A DNA stretch of 64,000 nt from Zygnema cylindricum (Eukaryota > Streptophyta > Zygnematophyceae > Zygnematales > Zygnemataceae): assembly GCA_037447655.1 (NCBI GenBank), contig JBBHKE010001991.1, forward strand, positions 58,436 through 122,435, written 5' to 3'. Position 1 is the first letter of the stretch. Each line of letters begins with the position of its first letter. Shown here piece after piece: positions 1 to 10,570 of the stretch. Below the pieces are notes generated by a model. That model saw only the letters and a list, made by a program, of their open reading frames with translations. It ran no database searches and had not been told where the DNA came from. The translations under genes were made by a program, and so were the position numbers.

Positions 1-91
1 ATTTCGCAGACATCTACCAAATTTAGTACTCTATAATCATAACACCTAAATACCCTTTTATAAACAAGTTCGATCTGCTATTACTGTTACA
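1..91 (-). mobile_element. Partial 3' LTR of a Ty3/gypsy element, cut by window edge
   Basis: Read on the minus strand, this begins TGTAACAG directly after a purine-rich tract and a pol reading frame, the expected start of a 3' LTR. The same sequence recurs at 6237-6327 and 15356-15446, and in both the match starts exactly at TGTAACAG, which supports the boundary. If the longer copies (about 200 bp, beginning TGACCC on plus) show the whole LTR, just under half is inside this window. Confidence 0.6.
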
Positions 92-93
92 TC

Positions 94-106
94 ATCCCCT
101 CCTTAT
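94..106 (-). promoter_or_regulatory. Polypurine tract of the minus-strand gypsy element
   Basis: On the minus strand the sequence is ATAAGGAGGGGAT, immediately upstream of the LTR start TGTAACAG. Position and composition fit the plus-strand DNA primer of an LTR retrotransposon. Confidence 0.55.
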
Positions 107-140
107 TTTTAACTATCCTCGGTTAAAACACCTTTAATTC

Positions 141-413
141 TCAAGACAGGACTTCTATATTATTATCCCTTCTATACCTCTGTAAAAACTCAGATTTTTT
201 ATCCTCTAAATTCAACTCATCCTCAGGCCTTCCTAGATAATGCACTTGCCAGAATATAGTATCGCTGACCTTGAACCGTTGACCAACCCAATCTATTACC
301 CATTTGTGGACTTCAGGTTCTATAATTATTGAGGGATCCAATTCTAATTCTCCTTCAGTTGGTCGAAGATTCGTTGGTTTCAATTGGTTGATGTATATCA
401 CTGGATGAATCAA
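141..413 (-). pseudogene. C-terminal end of a gypsy pol (integrase tail with chromodomain-like segment)
   Basis: The 90-residue frame starts with IHPVIYINQLKP, matching the HPVFHVSQLKP motif at the integrase C-terminus of Ty3/gypsy elements. It continues into a segment (about residues 35-85) containing a WVGQRFKVSD..FWQVHYLGRPEDE pattern that resembles the strand-strand-helix layout of an integrase-linked chromodomain. A stop codon, a 35-bp spacer, a polypurine tract and an LTR follow, so this is the true 3' end of an element. Upstream (higher coordinates) coding stops abruptly at a 40-bp tandem array, so the rest of pol is missing. The first residue is not an ATG; it is simply the edge of the fragment. 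The family assignment is sound; the chromodomain label is inference. Confidence 0.65.
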
Positions 414-417
414 ATCG

Positions 418-1018
418 TTAGCGATAACAAAAATTGTTACCTAAATAATACAAACAGTTAGCGATAACAAGAATTGTTATCTAAATTACACAAACAGTAA
501 GCGATAACAGGAATTGTTATCTAAATTACACAAAATGTTTGCGCTAACAAGAATTGTTAACTAACTTACACAAACTGTTAGCGCTAACAGGAATTGTTAC
601 CTAACTTACAGAAACTGTTAGCGCTACCAAGAATGGTTTCCTAACTTACACAAACTTTTAGCGATAACAAGAATTGTTACCTAAATTACACAAACTGTTA
701 GCGATAACAAGAATTGTTACCTAACTTACACAAACAGTTAGCGATATCAAAGCTTGTCATCTAAATTACACAAACTGTTGGCGCTAATAAAATGGTTACA
801 TAACTTATACAAACTGTTTGCGCTAACAGGATTTGTGACCTAACTTACACAAATTGTTAGTGATAACTAGAATTGTTACCTAAATTACACAAACAATTAG
901 CAATAACAAAATTGTTATCCAAATTACACAAAATGTTTGCGCTAACAGGAATTGTTAACTAACTTACACAAACTGTTAGGGCTAACACGAATTGTTACCT
1001 AAATTACACAAACAGTTA
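418..1018. repeat. 40-bp tandem repeat, about 15 copies
   Basis: The unit contains GCGATAACA or GCGCTAACA, then GAATTGTTACCTAA and TTACACAAAC. Starts occur at 421, 461, 501, 541, 581, 621, 661, 701, 741 and 781, with 39-40 bp spacing afterwards to about 1018. Two sequence classes (GCGATA and GCGCTA) are interspersed. The unit is not a multiple of three and does not encode a repeat peptide. It directly abuts the truncated pol end at 413. Confidence 0.85.
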
Positions 1019-1086
1019 GTAATAAAGCCTTTAATTTTGTTATGTCAAATCTAGTACAGTAATCGTTTCATAGTTAATAAAGCCTG

Positions 1087-1849
1087 TGATTAAATTACGC
1101 GTGTACGTTTTATAAAGTTCTAATGAAACGTTAAGTATGCACGGTGGTTCGTTTCGTACAAATTTTAGTACGAAACGTCACTTTTACTTAAGGGAATTTT
1201 GTAGGAAGTTTCGCGTGCGAAATTTGTTAAGCAAGATTGTGCGAAGTCGCGTTTCATTTGGCGCGCACTTTCGCACGTAAATGTTACGTAGTGAAACGTA
1301 ACGTTTGACTGGTTAGTAAAGTGCTAAGTAGTTAGCAAGAGATTTCGAACGTTTTTGCATGGGTCAGTCTGAGTCCTTGTTGTTTAATGATTAGCCCAGG
1401 TAAAAGCCTGTTAAAACGGAGCGTTGACACTGGCCTGGCTAGTCCAAGGCGATGATGGATAAATAGTGAAGTGTAAGAGGAGAGTAGACATCTTTTCCTT
1501 TGGAAAAGTTTGTGGAAATTCCGGCTGATCTTGGTCCTGAGCGATTAATACCAATTTGGAGAAAATGCATTTTTGCATTGAAATCTCTTACTAACTAAAT
1601 AGTGTTTTAGTAGTTAAGAGATAGAATTATTAAAAGTGGAGAATAATGGAAAACACTTTAACAAGAAGGGTTGAGCCACGAGGGCAAGAGACCAAGCTTA
1701 TGTTATGTAGACAAAAGTTTCTTCTAATTTATAGTTTATCCTTATGTGAGTGTGGTCCAATGTGGATGTGTATTTTCCAATGTGTGGAATGTGTGGTTGG
1801 GATTGTTTGTAGTAATGGGATTTTCTGAGAGGTAGGAGATCCAGTTACA
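1087..1849 (+). repeat. 5' LTR of gypsy element A
   Basis: The 3' boundary is GGAGATCCAGTTACA, ending CA two bases before the primer-binding site. The 5' boundary is uncertain: similarity to B's LTR begins at AAATTACGCG near 1091, and TG at 1087 is the nearest plausible LTR start. The sequence contains repeated CGTTTCGTAC-like blocks around 1140-1290. Confidence 0.65.
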
Positions 1850-1851
1850 TA

Positions 1852-1867
1852 TGGTATCAAAGCTTGG
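1852..1867 (+). promoter_or_regulatory. Primer-binding site, initiator tRNA-Met type
   Basis: TGGTATCAAAGCTTGG lies two bases after the LTR. It differs at one position in its first 12 bases from TGGTATCAGAGC, the complement of the 3' end of plant initiator tRNA-Met. The same site is present in B (minus strand, ending at 14475). Confidence 0.75.
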
Positions 1868-2628
1868 TTAAAAGCCAAAGAGAAGCTTGCTCACCCGAAA
1901 ATCGACTGTCGTGACCGGTGAGGGTGATCTGACCCGGGTTGGTGGAACCACAATGTAAGTGGCAGGGGATTGGAGGGAAACTAAGTGACCACACTGCCAG
2001 CGGCCACTGGTTAGATGTTGGGCGTGCTTAGGTCCTCAGGACTAAGGCGTGGTGGGCAGTGTAGCCACTGCTGAAGCTCACTCCAATTACCTAGAGGCGA
2101 AATAAACTTGCCTTCTCTTAGCAATGATTCATGTGTAGAGGGAGGGCTTGAAGCCATGAAGGGTGAGGATGTTAGGATTAGAGGGTAAAAGATCCTCATG
2201 TAGTGGGAAGTGGGAAATTTGCTAAGGAATGAGAAAGAAAGTGGAGTACTTTACTTCTTCAAGAGCAAAGGAGTCCAGAAATGACTCAAAACTTTTCAAA
2301 CCCTAAATTATTACCTTTGATTGCTTTCAATTTTGTTGTTGCAAAATTTATGGTTAAATCTTACCTTTGAGAGATTTCAATTTTGTTGTTGCAAATTTTG
2401 TGGGGAAATTCTTACCTTTTGTCTCAATGTTGGGAAATTGAAATTTGAATTTGCATTAACTTACTGTTAATGATTTTTTTATTTATTTCTCACATTTTGA
2501 CATTTTCAAAGGATTCGTTAAGGAGAAGAAGTCTTGGATTGGAACAATCTTAGGACTTCAAATCTGCAGCAAATTTTTTTGTGAAATTATATTCTTTCTT
2601 TCCTTTTGCTTGATTTCATTGTGTGATA

Positions 2629-3975
2629 ATGACAAATTCTGCATGGAAACGAGAAATGGAGAATGCTTTGAATGTGTTAAAGAAGCGTACTGTGAAATTG
2701 GTTAAAAGATTTAATAATCATGCTGCCGTTGTGGATGAAACCATTTTCGAATTGAAAAGTTAATTGAAAGTTGTTATAGAAAATGGAAATGTTTCAAATG
2801 AGAAATTAGATGAACTTATTAACTTAATTCATACCAAGAATGATATTAATGACCAAAAGGGTGAAAGTAGTAAAAGGAATGCCAGTTTTAGGGAGGATGA
2901 TCATGATAGACCTAAGAAGATAAGAGATCCAAAATTGTCTATTAGTGAGGCACCATCGTTTGATGGTAATAAGATTGATGAGTTGGATGCTGGGATGTTT
3001 CATATGGAGTATTATTTGGAATCTAGAAATTGTGATCGAGATGATTACACTTCTTTTGCTGTTAGCTGTCTTAAAGGCGATGCTCAGATTTGGTATTACA
3101 CTCAGAGAAGGTCTAAATTGATTCCTGTTAATGCTAATTAGGAAACTTTTAAAACCGCGATCAAATCGCGATTCTTGTCTGTCACTTTTAAATCCCGAAT
3201 GGAAGAAAAGTGTCACTTTTAAATCCCGAATGGAAGAAAGTGGCTGAACTGTTAGCAGACTGGATCTGTGAATGATAACATTGTGGAATTTGAGTCATCT
3301 AGCATTTACGTCATAGGTTTGACTGATGAAATGGCTAAGTTGCATTTCTTAAATTTTCTAAACCCTATACTGAAATCAGAATTGAAACATCAAAAATTTC
3401 ATAATTTGAAATAATTACAAAACAAAGCATTGGAATTAGAGGATCAGTTGGGGTATAATCGAGAAACTATATCACTTAGGGGTAATTTGAATGAAGTATC
3501 AGAGTGGGATGAGGGGGAATTTGTAGATGAGGGTCTGAATGCTGGTCTGGTGAATAGGCAAAATATTTTCAGGGGAAATTAGAAGGGCGGACAGAGTGTT
3601 AATGTAGGAAACAAATTTAACAATAGAGGGGGATACATTAAGAATCCTAAACTAAGCATTGATGCTCAGAAGCCTAACCTTACCATCCCTATATGCACTA
3701 TTTGTCAAAAAAAGGGTCATGGAGCATTTGAGTGTGCACAACTGAAAAGGATTAACTGTTATAACTGTGGAGAGAAGGGACATTTTATTAGAGAGTGCAC
3801 AAAACCCAAAAAGAAAGTCACTTGTTTCAAATGTGGAGGTCCAGATCATTACGCTAAAGACTGTACAGATAAAGGTTCTCTCAAAACAGTCGATGTAAAT
3901 GAAGGTCTCCAAGAAGATATTGCATTATATCTAGCTGAGCAGGAAGCCCAGGAGGTGGGAAACGGAAAGGACTAA
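2629..3975 (+). pseudogene. gag of gypsy element A (broken)
   Basis: The start ATG (MTNSAWKREMENALN) corresponds to the start in B. An N-terminal helical region (MENALNVLKKRTVKLVKRF) precedes a retrotransposon gag domain around 2940-3300 (AGMFHMEYYLESRNCDRDD, then CLKGDAQIWYY). Three CCHC zinc knuckles follow at about 3690-3865: CTICQKKGHGAFEC, CYNCGEKGHFIREC and CFKCGGPDHYAKDC. These would bind RNA during particle assembly. In-frame stops occur after residue 44 and after NAN near 3139, and a tandem 31-bp duplication (3181-3211 and 3212-3242) shifts the frame. Gag ends in TAA at 3973-3975, with pol continuing in the -1 frame. Confidence 0.8.
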
Positions 3976-4880
3976 CTGAAAGTCCTCAGTTTAGTCAACC
4001 GGATCCAGAAGTTAAAGAGTTAACTTTGGAGGGCAAATTAATGAATGGAAAAGTTAGGATAGCTGAATTTATTATGATTCTCACTACACTGCATAGTTTA
4101 AAGAATCCTTCTGATGAAATTCTTAACAAAAGACCTATGTTAGAACAGTTAAGTAATGATGACACCAGACACAGTTTGATTAGATTTGAGTCATTAGTGG
4201 AAGGAAAACCGTTGAGAGTAAAGGTTGATTCAGGTGCCACACATAATTTTATTTCACATAGATTTGAAGAGGAACCTGACCTGCGTAGTGGCTTTAATCA
4301 CGTGCATATTAGAATTGAAGATGTTGATAAATCTGCTTTCAAGACTAGGGTGGGTTATTTCGAATAGATAGTGATGCCATTCGGCTTAACGAATGCACCG
4401 CCTACTTACCAAAGATTAATGAACCAAACCTTTTCAGATTACATAGATGAGTTTGTCCTAGTGTTTATAGATGATATTTTAGTTTAATATAATCTAAAGA
4501 AAAACATGTAATTCATTTAAGAAGAGTGTTGGAAAGGTTAAGAGAAAGAAAATTATATGGAAAATTGTCAAAATCAATCTTTCTTAAAAGTGAACAATTA
4601 TTTTTGGGACACATAGTTAGTGGGGAAGGTGTTAAAACAAATCCATCCAAAATTTTAGCAATCCAAAATTGGAAACAACCTACTAATGTCACAAAAGTTA
4701 GATCGTTTTTGGGATTGGTCACTTATTACAAGAAATTTATCAGGAACTTCAGTATGAACGCCCCATCTTTGACGGATTTACTTCGAGAGAATGAGACGTT
4801 TGTGTGGGGAGCTGATCAGCAAGGAGCATTCGAGGAACTAAAAGGGAAGTTGAACTCTGCCCCTACACTGTGGTATCTTG
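3967..4880 (+). pseudogene. Protease and truncated reverse transcriptase of element A
   Basis: The pol frame enters at ESPQFSQPDPEVKE and reaches the retropepsin site [14 protein letters not shown] (catalytic Asp codon 4227-4229), intact here. A few codons later it jumps to DLRSGFNHVHIRIEDVDKSAF, so the end of protease, the linker and the first RT blocks are deleted. TAG at 4365-4367 sits just before [13 protein letters not shown]. The YVDD-box equivalent is FIDDILV, followed by a frame disruption near 4485; connection-region motifs (GHIVSGEGVKTNPSKI, VRSFLGLVTYYKKFI) follow to about 4880. Family assignment is certain; function is lost. Confidence 0.8.
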
Positions 4881-5275
4881 ACCCTTGGGGAATTTGAAGT
4901 TCTGATCACTACAGATGCATCTGATAAAGGTCTAGGTGCAGTCATAAGTCAAAAAGTCGGCAAACACTATCATCCTATTGCTTTTGAGTCTAGAAAATTC
5001 AACGATGTTGAAAATAACTATAAAGCACATGAAAAGGAATTACTTGCAATTGTACATGCATTGGTGAAATGGCGTTGTTATTTGCATAATAAAGAATTTA
5101 CAGTTCATTGTGATAATAAAGCACTCTCTTATTTACAAAGATTAAGTGATGCATAGATTATGACTGGCAGACAGGTTAAGTGGATGCTGAATTTAGCATA
5201 TTTCAAATTTAATGTCAAACATTTTTTTGGGAAGACAAATGTAGTCGGAGATCTTTGAAGTAGATGTTTTGAAAT
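4878..5275 (+). pseudogene. RNase H domain of element A
   Basis: [18 protein letters not shown] carries the first catalytic Asp of gypsy RNase H, and [19 protein letters not shown] holds the Glu-containing helix. CDNKALSYL is the third acidic motif. The end motif (MTGRQVKWMLNLAYFKFNVKH, then NVVGDL*SR) is recognisable but broken by stops at 5154-5156 and near 5258. The frame differs from the preceding RT piece, so a frameshift near 4875 separates them. Confidence 0.8.
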
Positions 5276-5299
5276 AAGTGTTATGGTTCATGATGAATT

Positions 5300-6140
5300 G
5301 TTTTTAGATACAGTTAGAAATGGTTATGATAAAGATCTTTATTTTTGCTGTGATTTGCAATAATATTTCGGGAAGGAATTCAGACCCATTGAATGAGAGG
5401 CATGTCAAAAAATTTAGACTAGAGGATGGTTTACTGTATTTGCAAATTGGGGATATATTATGCATTCTTGAAGTGGGAGACTTAAGAAAACAAATTTTAT
5501 AGAAAGCTCATGATCATTTAGGACATCTAAGTCAAGATAAAACTCTTAGTCGATTGCAAAGTAGATTGTTTTGGCTTGGGATGGCAAAAGAGGTGTCAAA
5601 ACACGTGGAAAGTTGTGTCCCTTGCCAAAAGATTAAACCTAGTACCCAAAAACCTAAAGGTCTCTTAAAACCTTTGGATATCCCCGAAAGACCATGGGAA
5701 TTTGTCAGTATGGATTTTATTGTCAAGTTGCTTGCTACATCTAAAAGGAATGACAGTATCATGGTCGTAGTGGATAGGTTCAGTAAAATGACAATCTTTA
5801 TTCCTTGCAAAACCACTCATTCAGTTGTAGATATTGCAAAGTTATATTTTGACAACGTGGTCAGACATCATGGAGTCCCTCTATTTATAGTCAGTGATAG
5901 AGATTCTAAATTTACGTCTGCATTTTGGAAAGAATTACAGCAAAATTTAGGCTCTAAATTGAAAATGAGTATCGTTTATCATCCTCAGACAGATGGACAG
6001 ACACAAACGATCAACCGTACACTAGAAGAAATGCTTAGGAGTTTTTGCAGTGGAATTCAGAACACATGGGAATCTAAAGTGCCAGTAATGGAATTTGCAT
6101 ACAATTCATGTAAACATGTTAGTACATTTGACCCTTAACC
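5300..6140 (+). pseudogene. Integrase of element A, C-terminally truncated
   Basis: A linker with stops leads to the zinc-binding HHCC region (AHDHLGHLSQDKT, then CVPCQKIKP). The catalytic core has SMDFI (first Asp), VSDRDSKFTSAFWKELQ (second Asp) and a Glu in NRTLEEMLRSF, giving the DDE triad. The last 194 residues are open from 5554 to 6138. Coding then ends at KHVSTFDP, where intact relatives read a KHxSTGFxPF-type motif and continue for about 150 residues. The break coincides with the repeat starting at 6129. Confidence 0.85.
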
Positions 6141-7751
6141 CGTTTCAATGATACCCACTTGTTATTTAGACCCCACGTTGTCACCTAAATACACCCATCG
6201 CTATAACTTTTAAATATAACTCCAAATAGCGTGATTATTTCGCGGACATCTACCAAATTTAGCACTCTATAATCATAACACCTAAATACCCATTTATAAA
6301 CAAGTTCGATCTGCTATTACTGTTACAGTAATAGTGACGATAAACTGTACGTTTTGCCATATGCTGTACGAATACCTTATGTACAGTAGAAGATATTAGC
6401 GTGCCAAATTAGAGTACTTAAATAAATTAGAGTAAACTTCATAGTTGAAAAAGATCTATCACGTAAATTAGCGTTCATTACTCTAATTATTTTTTTTAGT
6501 TTTTGTACTCTAATTTTTTCATTACTCTAATTACAATTCGCGGTGTATAGTACTGTACTTTTCAAATGCAACCAAAAATAAAAAACTAATCTCGAAACGC
6601 TCCTTCGTCGCCCTAGTTTTTTGAACCCTAAAAAATGAGCTGGCGTAAAAGACTGGAGTCTACAAAAAGTACAAATGTTTTGTCCTATGATAATTTGATA
6701 CGCAGGTGCATGGTAAGCAAATGAAGATTTTAAGTTAAATTTGTCGGTGTGAAAAGGCTTTAAGGATATTCAATAGTCGTACGATTTTAGAATTTCGCAT
6801 ACATTTCCAATTCGCATAATACGCACGAAACGAACGCGCGAATACTACGTACCATTCGCATATAACAATGTGAAAAAATAATAAAAGGCGAACCCGACTA
6901 TGTACCCGTACGTTTTCGTACATTTACGTACTCTGTCCGTATATTTCAGTATTTTTAGGATTATTTTAGGGGGGATTTTAGGGTTTTAGGGTACACTTTC
7001 GTACGCTTCGTACAATTCTGTACGTTTCCCTATATATGCTTTTCATTTTCCGTACTTTTAGGGTTTTATGGTACACTTTCTGTATAATTTTGTGCATTCC
7101 TGTATATTTTCGTACGTTTTAGGATATTTTAAGGATTTTTTAAGGTTAAGGGGAAATTTTATTTTCAATTTCGTAAATTGTACAGCGAAAAATAAACGAT
7201 TTTCTTGAAAAGTATGAAAGCAACGAATATTACGTAAAAATCGAAAAAAAAGTCTAAATCCGTACGAATTTGACATCTATGGAATTTCTTGATGGAGAGT
7301 CACATTTGCGCGGAAGGCACATGGCCTACGCGACGTGTAGGGTTGTCATATCGCGTTCATTATGGATATTATTTTGAATTTTACAAGTGTACCACTTGTA
7401 CACGTCCGCTGTATAGATAGTGTCTACTGTGTGATTAGTGTCCTCGCCTCACTATCTACAAACTAGATAGTAGCGGTCAAGTCGCGGATTTTAAAAAGCA
7501 AAAAATTTGACTGTCAAAGGTTTAAGCCATTAAGCTTGACGAATCCTAATATATCTCAAGTAAAGATGTTTCCACCCCCAAAAAAATAAATTGGTACAAA
7601 ATGGTAGAATACAGTAAGGCATCTAATAAAAAACCTCGCTTTATAAGTAATGGAAGTCCAGCCAAAAAAACGAAAAGAGACCACTTATGTACAACCCTTC
7701 CAATCTGGCTCGATTTTGGGCTTGAAATTCTATGGGGTCCATTCCCCCACA
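6129..7751. repeat. 1.6-kb dispersed direct repeat, copy 1
   Basis: This block recurs in the same orientation at 15247-16855. It starts TGACCCTTAACCC and ends ATTCCCCCACA, that is TG...CA, so it may be one long LTR. Its first 199 bp (to 6327) also match the short LTR at the window start. Inside are a TA-rich stretch at 6400-6550 ending in CGCGGTGTA, many GTAC-rich motifs, and a 7290-7650 segment related to 32255-32590 and 32890-33270. No coding region was recognised. Confidence 0.7.
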
Positions 7752-8300
7752 AAATGAAACTCTAAGACCTCCATAAGTCCTCAGAGTGGACAGCTTCCAA
7801 GAAGCCTCTAGGATAACCCTGACCCCTTTGTGTTTCAGCAAAAATAACTGCCACCCTGGCAGACAAAAACTCCGACCAACTTCACCCCTGTGAAGACAAG
7901 ACTCCCCTGAGTGGATAGCAAAAAGAATCTTTGAATTTGCTCCCCTGAGCAGTAAGTTATGGAGGGTCAAAGTTGACCTTTTGTACAGAAGCTCTCTGGG
8001 AGAGAGGGTCCTATCTCCTAATTTTTCTAAGTCCTATCTCTCTCACAGACTCTATCTACTGATGTACGGAGCCAATCAGAATGCAGCTCCGTACACAAAA
8101 GCACAGCTGCCGGTGTACTTTCTGTACGAACATCGTACGACATGGCCTAAATGTCGGCACGTGGTATGTCCGGATTCGTTCCCGTAATCCTCGGAGATGC
8201 CGCGATCCAATGTTATTCCGCCACGTGTCATCCGATGTGGCGATGTCCATAAACCGCCGAAATCCTCTTCCGCGATCTCGGCGTTAATTCCGGCCGTCCG
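7752..8300 (-). repeat. LTR-like fragment related to 48.88-49.0 kb and 16.9-17.5 kb
   Basis: 7757-7865 matches 48885-48990 closely (both include GACCTCCATAAGTCCTCAGA). 7880-8260 is alignable, with divergence, to about 16950-17480, sharing GAATTTGCTCCCCTGAGCAG and a GTAC-rich upstream region. On the minus strand the order is GTAC-rich region, then the conserved GGGGTCAGG...GGTCTTAGAGTTTCA end, which fits U3 to LTR 3' end. At 48.9 kb the same end is followed by a gag-like leader. No gene is seen. Confidence 0.5.
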
Positions 8301-8557
8301 ATTAAATTCATATTTAATCGTAGCCGTAATAAATGCATGTGGGATATTCTTTTCTATAAAGAAACAAATGCGCGGTATTGGTTTCTTATCCGTACCGCTA
8401 TCCGTACTTTTACAATTATGGATCTATGTCTCCCGTAATCAGTTATAGTTAAATGAATTTTCCTACTCAATAACATTTAAATAAATATCATACCCTATAT
8501 TACGTAACATTCGATGAAGACTTAACGGCTAAGGCTACCGTCTACCGTCTGCCTGCC

Positions 8558-8567
8558 NNNNNNNNNN
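8558..8567. other. Assembly gap (10 N)
   Basis: Ten N bases, probably a scaffolding join of unknown true size. The flanks are unique-looking AT-rich sequence on the left and a gypsy RNase H relic on the right, so continuity across this point is not proven. Confidence 0.95.
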
Positions 8568-8644
8568 TACGTAACCACTTTACCGCAACAATAAAAGTAT
8601 TATTTCTTAAATGTCAAGTGACACTATTATGTTGTGAGAGACAC

Positions 8645-9360
8645 AGTGAACTGTAAATTCTTTATTATGAAAATAACAACGCCATTTCACCAATGCATGT
8701 ATTATTGTAAGTTATTCCTTTTATTGTGGTGTATAGTTATTTTCAACATCAATGAATTTTCTGGACTCAAAAGCAATAGGATGAAAGTGTTTGCCGACTT
8801 TTTGACTTATGACTGCACCTAGGCCTTTATCAGATGCATCTGTAGTGATCAGAACTTCAAATTCCCCAACAGGGCCATGATACACCAGTGTAGGGGCAGA
8901 GTTCAACTTCCCTTTTAGTTCCTCGAATGCTCCCTCCTGATCAGCTCCCCACACAAACGTCTCCTTCTCTGGAAGTAAATCCGTCAAAGGTGCGGCGATC
9001 ATACTGAAGTTCTTGATAAATTTCTTGTAATAAGTGGCCAATCCCAAAAACGATCTAACTTCTGTGACATTAGTAGGTTGTTTCCAATTTTGGATTGCTA
9101 AAATTTTGGATGGATCTGTTTTAACACCTTCCCCACTAACTATGTGTCCCAAAAATAATTGTTCACTTTTAAGAAAGCTAGATTTTGACAATTTTCCATA
9201 TAATTTTCTTTCTCTTAACCTTTCCAACACTCTTCTTAAATGAATTACATGTTTTTCTTTAGATTCATTGTAAACTAAAATATCATCTATAAACACTTGG
9301 ACAAACTCATCTATGTAATCTGAAAAGGTTTGGTTCATTAATCTTTGGTAAGTAGGCGGT
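8645..9360 (-). pseudogene. Reverse transcriptase / RNase H fragment C, same family as A and B
   Basis: On the minus strand the frame enters at [19 protein letters not shown], passes the catalytic FIDDILVYN box, the conserved connection segment (GHIVSGEGVKTDPSKI, VRSFLGLATYYKKFIKNF), and the RNase H first Asp motif ([17 protein letters not shown]). It stays open to VENNYTPQ, then stops. Sequence similarity to A continues beyond the stop to about 8645. At 9360 the RT is cut within the [12 protein letters not shown] motif by a solo LTR. It is the best preserved RT piece in the window: no stop from 9360 to about 8725. Confidence 0.85.
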
Positions 9361-9840
9361 TGTAAAACGAACACAATATAAGCACCACAATACGCCACCA
9401 TGCACAAAGGAAAGACTCCAATGATCTCCGCGTAGCAACTGCAAGAGCACACAGCAATAACAGACAAGGTCTGCACTTTATTACTCGGGAGAGGATTAGA
9501 AGATTCAGCGCTCGCTGCGAAGGTCTACTCAAAGAGTCTCCTGCTGACTAGGCCTACTTCACTATTTAAACTAGCTAGCTGGTAGTCAACCTAGTACTGT
9601 ACAACTGTACACGCGGACCTTTTCGATCAACTGCGATCTATCCAAGGTATCTTTCTAGAACTATACAATTAAATCTGCATTCTGCGGCGTTGCTATGCTG
9701 CCACGCTGCGTTGCAATGCTGCGCTATGCTATTCTACTAAGTTGCTATGCTGCTATGTTGCAGTGATCTAGAATCGCAGCTGCGCTGCTCTGGAACCGCA
9801 ACTATAGCTACTAAGAACTCAACCTTGTAACCCTGTTACA
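9361..9840 (-). mobile_element. 480-bp solo LTR inserted next to RT fragment C
   Basis: On the minus strand it runs TGTAACAGGG...GTTTTACA, with TG/CA ends. A low-complexity U3 (9680-9770) is made of TGCTATGCTGC-type imperfect repeats, and a TTTAAATAG TATA-like box sits near 9565. AATAAAG near 9480 looks like a polyadenylation signal, followed by CTTGTCTGTTA; the same AATAAAG plus downstream block recurs at 48000-48115. The flanking 5-mers (GCGGT and GTGCC) do not match, so recombination or a junction rather than a clean insertion is likely. Confidence 0.6.
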
Positions 9841-10109
9841 GTGCCTTCCACTAAGGATTCAGCGTCCCGGTGAACTTTGCTTTTTCAGGGAGACTGTAAT
9901 TGCCGGAGCATGCCATATGTCTCCTCACGGTACTCCTCGGATTCCTGCTGTAGGGTGTCAAGTTAATTTTGGAGCTGCTCACAACGAGTCTCCAGTAGCG
10001 CAATATGATGGTTCGCCGCTGCCAACAATCTATCGAGGCAGGGTACATCTCCTCGCCCTACCCGTACCAGTCTCCTCCTTTTTGGTAGTGGAGAAGACGA
10101 GGACGCCAT
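9841..10109 (-). pseudogene. Short gag-like fragment beginning MASSSSP
   Basis: The frame MASSSSPLPKRRRLVRVGRGD is closely similar to the start of the frame at 48.8 kb (MASSSSPPPKRRRLVLVGKGD), and the 45-bp leaders upstream also match. It continues into a helical, leucine-rich stretch (LLAAANHHIALLETRCEQLQN), then a stop at 9963, and after it LDTLQQESEEYREETYGMLRQLQ, which looks like the same coiled coil. Coding is then cut by the LTR at 9840. The basic PKRRR stretch and coiled coil fit an LTR-element gag N-terminus, but no canonical gag domain is visible; that is inference from context. An upstream in-frame ATG at 10253 lies in the leader. Confidence 0.5.
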
Positions 10110-10259
10110 GGATTTAGTGGCGTCCGATATTTCTGGTAGTTCGAGAAGGGAAGGTAAGCTGGTTGTGCAGAGTAACGCACTCTCTAAACTGCCTAGACTA
10201 GGCTGGTCGCGAGGGCGTATGGCAGCTTTATGAAAGGGGGTTGAGGGTTTCACGTTTGG

Positions 10260-10570
10260 ACTCTGCGAAGCGTCCCAACGTGTGAGGGTGTCGCAAGGTC
10301 CAACATTTATAAAACTGCCTGTTGCGGCGAAACCCTGGGTTCGTTGTCACCAATGTGGTGAAACACAATTGCGCCGTGCGCTTCCTTGTCAGCGCAGCGG
10401 TGGCGTTGCGTTCCTTTGACGGCACCGTCACCATGCTGCGCTGCGATGGCTGCGTCGCTATATCGCTGCGGTGCGATAACATCGTCGCTACGTTTCTTCG
10501 CCGCGTCCCCAATATAAATGCGATGGTTGCGACACTGCGATTCGCTCCTTTACTGCGGCCGCTGTGATTG
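10260..10570 (-). repeat. GC-richer LTR/leader-like segment
   Basis: This block is rich in GCGACG/GCAGCG motifs, similar in style to the U3 of the LTR at 9361-9840. It lies between an integrase/chromodomain tail and a gag-like start, where an LTR would be expected in a head-to-tail arrangement. TTGGTGACAACGAACCC near 10350 could be a primer-binding site. No clean TG/CA ends were found, so the call is tentative. Confidence 0.3.

Larger units (their letters stand above)
1087..6128 (+). mobile_element. Degenerate Ty3/gypsy element A
   Basis: In order: 5' LTR, iMet-type primer-binding site, gag with three zinc knuckles, protease, truncated reverse transcriptase, RNase H and integrase. Protease-RT-RNase H-integrase is the Ty3/gypsy order. 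The integrase stops at 6128 where a repeat beginning TGACCC takes over, so the 3' end and 3' LTR are absent. Multiple stops, a 31-bp internal duplication in gag and a deletion between protease and RT make it non-functional. Element B (11282-15246, minus) is a close relative in inverted orientation. Confidence 0.85.

Noticed and set aside
418-1018. CRISPR-like array of 40-bp units
   Set aside because: Units are contiguous with no unique spacers and the window is clearly eukaryotic; it is a minisatellite.
6129-6327. Clean solo LTR insertion into element A
   Set aside because: The right side does not return to element A and the flanking 5-mers (ACATT, GTAAT) differ, so a simple insertion is not supported.
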